Assembly: GCA_036245805.1 (NCBI GenBank) | Contig: BTRK01000001.1 | Coordinates: 29,085,087 to 29,149,086, forward strand | DNA from: Pristionchus mayeri | Lineage: Eukaryota; Nematoda; Chromadorea; Rhabditida; Neodiplogasteridae | Reading direction: 5' to 3' | Length of the DNA: 64,000 bases | Part shown: piece after piece, positions 57,461 through 64,000 of the stretch | How positions within the stretch are numbered: the stretch's first letter is position 1 | Layout: each line of letters starts with the position of its first letter | Notes under the pieces: model-generated | Database searches by the model: none | Told to the model about the DNA's origin: nothing | What the model saw: only the letters and a program-made list of their open reading frames with translations | Position numbers and translations under genes: made by a program

Positions 57461-59207
57461 CATGCATTCTAGCATAGGAGCAAAAGTAGACATGAACATT
57501 TTGTCGATTAACACCTTCAAGAAATATTGAATATTCAATTTCTTCTCAATGGGTAGGTAGTATAATTTATATTGTGATGGTTCGCCAATGCCTTACTACA
57601 AAGTAGAGTTCGTAATTCGGGCCTTCGTCTCTTCATTCCACACACTCTCTAGATCGAGCGGCGAGAGAGTGTGTAAAATGTAGAGACCACGGTTTTGTCG
57701 AGAGACCACGGTTTTCTCGAACTCCACTGCACAGCATGCATGCAGAAGGAAAATATGTGAATATCACTTCGAAGATTATTTTGTCGCACGTGAATCTCCT
57801 GAATAGATTAACAATTTCTTTGAGTATCAATGGGCGAATTGGCGCCCCTTTTCCGAAAAAATCATCGAACTGAAATATTGCTGCTACTTTCTGCGTCATG
57901 GATTGCAAAATTCGAGAATAGTCTAGAATAAGAATTTTTCAATAGAAATTAACCTCGAACTCCTCTAGTATCTTATCAGTCGAGCATCTTATTCTTCTGG
58001 GAGTATCCAATGGAAATACCGAGGGAATCTCCAGAATACAGAATGACTGATTCAGTCGAGGACTATCCACCCTCACACAAACTCTGTTATCTTCGTTCTG
58101 CAATACACGAAAATTTATCAACCGTTGCACTCGATTAGAAGCGTGACAAGCCCTCTCCCTCTGCGCAAAAGGCTGCTTAAGGTACGGCTTGGTAGACTGC
58201 TTAGGCAGAGGATTTGGTTGCTTAGAATTCATCAAAAATTGCTCAGTTATGTAATTGGGCAGCTTACGGATTGAATTTTCAAGGGCGGGGCAGCGTGAAA
58301 GGGACTTTATAGGGACTCTAGGAATGACTGATGGAATTCGACGAACCAGTTTCACTCTCAATTCCGGGGCTCGCTCTTTCTTTCCTTCCTGTGTACGGCG
58401 TGCCATGTACTGTATCTTTCTGCTCACTAAGCAAACGATGTCCAACTGGTCACTGAAATTAGCACGATCTACACTAGGTAGAGGCAAAGGTACATCCCGT
58501 CTTCGAGACTGGACTCGCGGAAGAACACTGCTAGGCCAGTGCCAATTTGGGCGGAATCAGTCCGGAGTGCCCACCTTTCGCCAGATCTATTTACCTGCGT
58601 GATCTAGTCACGACTACCAATTCCCCCACTACACCACTTCGTCTCTATCTCCACTAGTAATGGCAAAACGGATACTCGGAACTGCTTGAACCCGGCTTCA
58701 ATGAGGAATTCAAAACAACAAGCGTGGAGGCTCATTGCAGAGTCAGTTCAGTCATTCCTATTTTCAAGATATGTATAAGCAAACTCACTAATCCATTTGT
58801 TTAAAGATCAACAAGATCAGATCATCAGGTAAGTTGGATAGAATATCCTGAAAGCAATGATACTAAAATAAGTCTAATTCGAATGTACGAATGTCCAGGT
58901 ACATCATCAAAGCATCTGGCCATTTCGTGTGACTTGGGGTAGCAGTGGTCTAATCTAGAAGAGGAGATAAACCTGGACTTGAAACTGAGGGGTTTTATTG
59001 ACAAAATGTGAAAAATCAGTTAATAGTCGGGAAGGAGAAGACATTCAAAACATGTGCGTCTCTCTTATGGCGGGAATGCAAGGAAACGCGCGCGTTATCG
59101 GGTGGCATCAAGAAACGCACGAGATGATGGCAAGAAATGGCCTAATGGGAGAATGATCAGAGATATTTATTCATATGCTTACGCAAGAGTCGTTCAATTT
59201 TGAGCTA
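57461..59207. other. Intergenic with an unexplained 182-codon minus-strand frame
   Basis: Holds a GAGAGAG-type inverted motif at about 57634-57685, a minus-strand open frame at 57939-58487 and the first copy of a ~113-bp repeat (58485-58600). The open frame has no recognised domain and no visible splice partners. Its composition (many Arg, Pro, Ser) does not resemble the genes above. Confidence 0.5.
58485..58600 (+). repeat. ~113-bp interspersed repeat, copy 1
   Basis: Runs from GGCAAAGGTACATCCCGTCT to CCACCTTTCGCCAGA. It is the reverse complement, at roughly 85-90 percent identity, of 59348-59460. Together the two copies could form a stem around ~750 bp. Neither is a tRNA, 5S or SL RNA that I can recognise. 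Confidence 0.75.
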
Positions 59208-59218
59208 ATACGCCCTTA

Positions 59219-59506
59219 GGGCGATGGGTCGGATGATCACTTTCCGGATGGTAACCAAAAAATGGACCCTTCTGCAAAAATCTCACAAAATGATTTTTGA
59301 TACTTAGGAAACCAACTTTGAACAAATTGGAGAGGGATACTATGTTTTGTCTGGCGAAAGGTGGGCACTCCGGACAGAATCCGCCCAAATTGACACTGGC
59401 ATTGCAGTTTTCTCCCGCGAGCCCAGTCTCGAAGACGGGATGTACCTTTACTTTACATTTTACTATGTTTGGTTATCATTCGAAGGAGATCATTCGACTT
59501 AGTTCC
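59219..59506. mobile_element. hAT-like MITE, long subtype, interrupted by a nested insertion
   Basis: The left part shows GGTCGGATGATCAC, ACCAAAAAATGGACCCTT and ACCAACTTTGAACAAATTGGAGAGGGATAC, matching the 343-534 copy in order. After a 113-bp interruption the match resumes with TACTATGTTTGGTTATCATT and ends ATTCGACTTAGTTCC, the expected terminus. The termini are degraded and no target duplication was seen, so this is an old copy. Confidence 0.8.
59348..59460 (-). mobile_element. 113-bp element nested in the MITE, with 10-bp target duplication
   Basis: Runs TGTCTGGCGAAAGGTGGGCA to CTTTACTTTACATTT. It is flanked by the perfect direct repeat TACTATGTTT (59338-59347 and 59461-59470), and removing it with one repeat restores the MITE sequence. 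This defines its ends precisely. It is too short to code for a transposase, so it is non-autonomous: a SINE-like or MITE-like unit of unknown class. A second copy lies inverted at 58485-58600. Confidence 0.75.
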
Positions 59507-61578
59507 GTCCTATTTCTCAGTTGTCAAGCAACGAGCGAACGCGGAGGAAGAAGATCAACATATCTGTCTACTACTGCGGCATGGATGCTAGGGACGCTCT
59601 AGCATCGCATGGTGGCACTAGCCAGACTGAACCACTTGACCCTCTTACATTGACAAATGGAGGAAGAGGGAGATGCTAATCCTTAGAGGGAAGAAGGACG
59701 AGAAGGATACACACTTAATTAGTTCATAGTTCACCAAAGGGAAGTTGACTACTTTCTTCGTTAGGATATCGCTTACTTGGTTAAATAATGATCAAAATCC
59801 CATTTCTCAATCAATAAAATGACCCATAGACGGCAAAAGCTGAGCAGTCATCATCCTCACTGAACTTGCTCCCCTCGTTTACCGATGAGAGAATGCTTGA
59901 AATGAATAGCGTGACATTTCTTTTCCTCTGGTGACCGGGTTCAGTAGAGCTCGTTTTGAGCTCACATTGCTTTATTGCACCCAGCAGCACTAGGTCGGAT
60001 GCCGCCTTTGATGTCAACGTCGGCATGGCGTCATAGTTCTCATCCGACCTAGTGCCCGCCCAGCAGCTCTTCATGCTAATCCTCGGTCGGAGCGAATGGA
60101 AAGCCTAAAAACCTAATCAGCACAACTTGGCGACCCTGATAAATATAGGATGCGAACAATTCTCTTATGGCGTGCGAGTCCCTTGGATCGACCTGAAGGA
60201 AGTCCCTCCTTTTTTCCAATATACCTTATCCGTATGCTTTCCCACTAGTGTTAGCTATTTGAAGCAGAATTGCGGTATCGCGATCCTCCCCCTCCTCAAC
60301 TTTCGCAATCTGAAAGGGGAATTTCGATATCGCAAATCAGCTCCGAATAAAACAAAAGGTAAAGTCGCACCGTATATCTAGGAATTTTCATCCTGCGGTG
60401 AGCCGCTGCTAGGCCAGCAACTATGTTCTAGGCGATTCAGTTAGCCAAAACTATTTTTACCAATAATGAAGAAGTGAAAACTAGATGAGGGATAATCGTA
60501 AAGTGAGCCAGTTGAGGGATGAACGTTCCTCTGTCTACGCATGCGTTCACTCCAAGGGAACTTCAAGGAGATGGGGAAGGGAAATGAGAGGAGTACAGAT
60601 GCAGTAGACGTTCGCTCTCACAAGGTTAGATAGAACGGTTTTCAGGTCAGAATAGATACTTCCTACGCATGTGCGTACTCAATGAGAAAACGAACTAAGA
60701 TGGCTTTATTATCATGATAAGCTAATATCTTGGCTGTGCGAGATCGTTTGCAGATTTACCACAGTTCAGAATAATTGCAGATTCTGGTTGCTCGCAGATT
60801 AAAATATAAGATTTATGGATTGACTTCTGATGCTTTGTCGACTGATTCCTTGTAGAAGCTCAGTATGTGATTATGCTCTTTACTCCGACGTAAGATTTGT
60901 CTGAGACTTGGTAGCGTGACAGCGAAAACAATGGGTGTAGTTGACTGTATCGTTCAATTTCCGTTGATACTGATGTAGAATCACTATTATCACACTTACG
61001 ACCTTTTTTTATGAATGTCTCGCTCTATTTCAGTCTAGGAAAAAAAGCTATTTTAGCTTTTAAGTCGACGATGGATTGGCGAAAAAGGCTAATTGACTTC
61101 AGCGTCAATAATATCGGTATCATAAGACAACATGAGAACCTTTTTTGATTGATGATCCCTCACGCTACAAGTACTGTAGTCGACTCAATCAGCTAGGCTA
61201 CGTGACGTAGCCAAAGTCACCTTCCCTGGCCGAGGACACTACAAATTTCCTGGTCAGGGTGGGGGAATTGGAAGGCCTCCTCTCACTCAGTTATTAATCT
61301 GTCCTTACTCTGTCATCCTTCTCGTGACTTCGAGCAACTAATAAATTTACAAATAAAACATATAAATCACACTTGTTATTCTTGTATGCTTTTGTATCGA
61401 TATCACACTCTATATTAGCTGTGGCCTTATATCGTGGGAAACGAGCTAACTCACGGCATTCTATGGCGAATTTCCAGAAAACATTCGCTTCGAGACCAAT
61501 CGCGAGAGAGTATGTAGATTGCCCTTTTTCTCTATGCTTTCTCTGTAAAACGCCGTGCTAACTAGTACTATCAAGACG
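59507..61578. other. Intergenic before the chemoreceptor
   Basis: Holds one short hAT-like MITE (59987-60056). No coding exon was recognised. The last few hundred bases should include the chemoreceptor promoter; no clear TATA box was seen. Confidence 0.5.
59987..60056. mobile_element. hAT-like MITE, short subtype
   Basis: About 70 bp from GCACTAGGTCGGATG to CATCCGACCTAGTGCC, with the internal GCCGCCTTTGAT and GGCATGGCGTCATAG blocks shared with the 61.8 and 62.7 kb copies. Flanks ACCCAGCA and GCCCAGCA (one base offset) look like an aged 8-bp duplication. Confidence 0.8.
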
Positions 61579-63115
61579 ATGCCCACTCCTCTCCTGCTTT
61601 CTTGCGCGCACTATGCGATCTGCTCATTCGGAATGTTCGCGAATGCAGCTCTATTCATCATCATCGTCACCAGAACGCCTCGGAAGATGAGGCAAGTCTC
61701 AAGAAAAGTTGGATGTTGCCCCAAACCGAGTTTTCTCTGTTATTCGGATAGTTCTCTGGGTGGATAACTGAATTGGACTGACTAGATTGTACTCCTTATG
61801 TATGAAGCACTCCTTATCAAAAGATATTCAATGTATAGGAACTAGATCTGATGAGACCTATGACGTCACGCCGCCTTTGATATATCAAAAGTGGCATGAC
61901 GCCATAGTACTCTTCCCATCTAGTGCCAATATCAGTTCAGATCCTACGGGGCTGTCCTTGCGACCTCAGCAGCAGTCGATTTTCTCACAGCAGCATCGAG
62001 TTGTGCTACGTTTGCCAAGTATTTCCGATTTTCGAAGAATCGGAAAAGCTTTACCTGATTCAGGAACGAGATGTACGCCATCTACGCGTTCACTGGACCC
62101 TGCACTGGGGTCTCCTTTCGCCTGTGCATCTATCTGTTGGGAGTGACTCTGTGTGGTCACGCCTTCTTCGCCTACAACATCACACTCTGCTTCTGCTATC
62201 GGTGAGAGATGAGTGGATGCTTAGAAGATCTTTCCTAAGACTGGGCTAATGACCACACGACAAACGAAGTCCAATGCCAGTAGGAGGTTAAAGTAGCTGC
62301 TGATCTCGTGGATGTTAAAATTTCGCTTGAGAAATGATTGTCGACTCTTTCTGCGTATGAAATATTTTCTGACTATCCCTGAATTGTATGTTGAAAATGC
62401 AATAATTCGTACTGGCCTGTCCTTGACTGAACTCTCTGTTCGGCCTACTGGTTGCTACAATAGCTCGTTCGTATGAAATGCGTACTTGTTCTTATTCAAT
62501 AACTACAACATACTAGTGAAGTTGTAGTGATGAAAAGACGGAGATCCGGGGGAATTATTGGATTCTCGGAAGTTTTCAGACTGTACGCTATCCGGTACGG
62601 AACTCCGAGTGCTCGATCAACTATGGCAGCATTGGTTGTAATTCTCTTGCCAAATGCCATCAATGTGGTTTGTTTACGATTGAGACACTAGGTCGGATGA
62701 GTACTATGACGTCATGCCGCCTTTGATATATCAGCATGGCGTCATAGTTCTCGTCCGCCATAGTGCCACGATTGAAAATTCAGAATAGTTTGAGTGCAAT
62801 TTGCAGTTCGTCTACGCGAATTCTGAGTTCGACTACTCGGATAATCTCAGGATTGTGTTGACTCGAAAGAATAGAACCGTTGATCCGCACTTCATCTACT
62901 ACGGTACATGGACCTTTCTAAAGCAATCAATAATTCCTGCAGTGTACAAGGATATCGGAGATCTTGTCAATATTCTGAGTACGGTAATGATGGCGGTTCC
63001 GTACATCCCGGCGTACATAGTGATTGTCATCGTGTTCTTCAAGTTGAAGAGAGCTCTGGAGTTCCCGACGAAGATGAGTACGAGGACGAAACAGACGCAC
63101 AGGGAGATCATAAAG
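61579..63115 (+). CDS. SRD-like seven-helix chemoreceptor, 3' end outside window
   Basis: Nematode serpentine receptor, probably in chemosensory cilia; ligand unknown. Exons: 61579-61691, 61941-62018, 62064-62201, 62580-62667 and 62807-63115, all phases joining, 242 codons so far. Seen: TM1 YAICSFGMFANAALFIIIV followed by RTPRKMRSYG; TM2 VLATSAAVDFLTAASS; YAFTGPCTGVSF leading into TM3 and CFCYR after it, as in SRD receptors; TM4 with VVILLPNAINV; then an extracellular loop, TM5 PYIPAYIVIVIVFF and MSTRTKQTHREIIK, which in SRD proteins precedes TM6. The remaining two helices and the tail must lie beyond 64000. Intron 1 begins GC (ATGAG|GCAAGT). Intron 2 is only 45 bp. Introns 1 and 4 each contain a hAT-like MITE. 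The SRD assignment is by motif memory; another serpentine family of the same superfamily is possible. Confidence 0.87.
61838..61927. mobile_element. hAT-like MITE, short subtype, in chemoreceptor intron 1
   Basis: About 90 bp from GGAACTAGATCTGATGAGAC to CCCATCTAGTGCC, with the inverted TATGACGTCACGCC and GGCATGACGCCATAG arms around TTGATATATCAA. It ends only 13 bases before the exon 2 acceptor, so it now forms most of the branch and acceptor-proximal part of the intron. Target duplication is not clear. Confidence 0.8.
62684..62767. mobile_element. hAT-like MITE, short subtype, perfect 8-bp target duplication
   Basis: Runs from GACACTAGGTCGGATGAG to GTCCGCCATAGTGCC (84 bp) and is flanked by ACGATTGA on both sides (62676-62683 and 62768-62775). 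It lies in chemoreceptor intron 4, 16 bp after the donor site. The exact duplication and close match to the 61.8-kb copy suggest a fairly recent insertion. Confidence 0.88.
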
Positions 63116-63130
63116 GTAGGATGTCACAAG

Positions 63131-63172
63131 GGTAGATAAGAACTATGACATCATGCCCATGACGTCATAGCG
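63131..63172. mobile_element. Fragment of a short-subtype hAT-like MITE
   Basis: GGGTAGATAAGAACTATGACATCATGCCCATGACGTCATAG region: it keeps the two inverted TATGACATCATG and CATGACGTCATAG arms with almost no loop and has lost the GGCACTAGG termini. It is just inside the intron after the last visible chemoreceptor exon. Confidence 0.6.
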
Positions 63173-64000
63173 ACTCATTGCGCATTTCCATTCATGTCCT
63201 AGGGAGGCAATTTACTCATTGTTGATCAATCCTTGTGAATGTTGTATTTGACATGGTTCCCTCATATTTCATACTACAGTAGCGAGCAAAACTCTATCAC
63301 CTTTGAGTTTTTCAATCATAACTTCCCTCAATCATATTCAATCTTCACAAATTTGCGGATGCACTAATATTTTATGATTATCAATCGAATCATCTATCCG
63401 ATGGATATCTCGCGATAGTGTACGGTAGGTCACTGAGAAATCGATATTTCGCTCAAAATCGAATTTTTCGGTAAAATGTGCGCCAAAAATACAGAAATAA
63501 TATTATCCAAATTTAAATCAGCAGGGTGGAAAGTGAAACTCTCGGACTTTCGAATATACCTTTTGAATTAATTTACAATCGATTTTTGAGCGCGGGTAGA
63601 TCAATTCAAAATATAGTACTTTTTAGTACATTTATGGCTGTAACTTTAATTCTAAAGAAGCAATCGAGCTCAAATTGATAGGGTAACATACGCTGGTGGT
63701 CCCTATTCATATGTACAAGTTTGGGGTTGACCGGCCTCGATATCGCCAAAATCGTCACTTTTGGCATACTTCCCTTTGGAGAGCTCTGAGTTCCGGGTAT
63801 ATTTTTTCGGAGCCCAGAAAGTGAATTGGAGATTCTACAATGAATGCCGAACAGATCTTCGAAATTTGGCACCAATTGGTCATATTTCCATATAGATATG
63901 AAACTTTAAATCTTGCATAATTCGTCAAAAAACTGGTCATTTTCATCAATTTTTGACCAAAATTTCCAATTTTTGACGAATTTTGCAAGATTCAACGTAT
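63173..64000. other. AT-rich intron or intergenic sequence to window end
   Basis: Follows the last visible chemoreceptor exon at a GTAGGA donor. No exon encoding TM6 or TM7 was found, so it is probably a long repeat-filled intron. From about 63450 the sequence is AT-rich with many short inverted T/A tracts (AAATTTTTGACC, TTTTTGACGAATTTTGC), as in dispersed repeats, but I cannot name one. Confidence 0.45.

Overview
The window is nuclear DNA from a nematode. The evidence is the set of gene families (a cuticle collagen, a supplementary-type nuclear hormone receptor, an SRD-like chemoreceptor, a small RGS protein), many short GC-richer exons separated by AT-rich introns ending in TTTCAG or TTGCAG, and acceptor-like AG sites directly before several start codons, as expected for spliced-leader addition. 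The many tiny exons and large repeat-filled gaps would suit a diplogastrid such as Pristionchus, but the genus is an inference. All gene models were built by hand from reading frame, splice consensus and phase continuity.

Layout. (1) 1-2401, plus: 3' part of a fibrinogen-related (FReD) protein. (2) 4437-8519, plus: complete 15-exon nuclear hormone receptor, followed by a decayed tandem copy of its last exon. (3) 10655-13638, plus: 8-exon small membrane protein with four hydrophobic segments. (4) 14770-16449, minus: complete 7-exon RGS protein, with two candidate alternative first exons further upstream (18219-18265 and 19196-19302). (5) 16.5-32.7 kb: no protein gene recognised apart from those exons; low-complexity tracts, short repeats and a 307-bp foldback element. 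(6) 32684-35332, plus: cuticle collagen. (7) 35.3-46.0 kb: no gene recognised. (8) 46020-53615, plus: rhodopsin-class peptide GPCR with two candidate N-terminal starts, a possible 15-nt microexon and a striking 27-bp minisatellite in an intron. (9) 54606-57420, minus: RTE-type non-LTR retrotransposon, broken between endonuclease and reverse transcriptase. (10) 57.4-61.6 kb: repeats, including a hAT-like MITE carrying a nested insertion. (11) 61579-63115 and beyond, plus: SRD-like chemoreceptor, 3' end outside the window.

The genes are not an operon and do not form one pathway. Peptide GPCR and RGS protein both belong to heterotrimeric G-protein signalling, but nothing here shows that they work together. 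The most notable non-gene structure is a MITE family with 8-bp target duplications, with at least seven copies or fragments, three of them inside introns. Two short recurring motifs (TACSGTA and a GAGAGAGC-centred ~25-mer) are not explained by the genes. The best candidates for new biology are phase-matched alternative exons at the RGS and GPCR loci.
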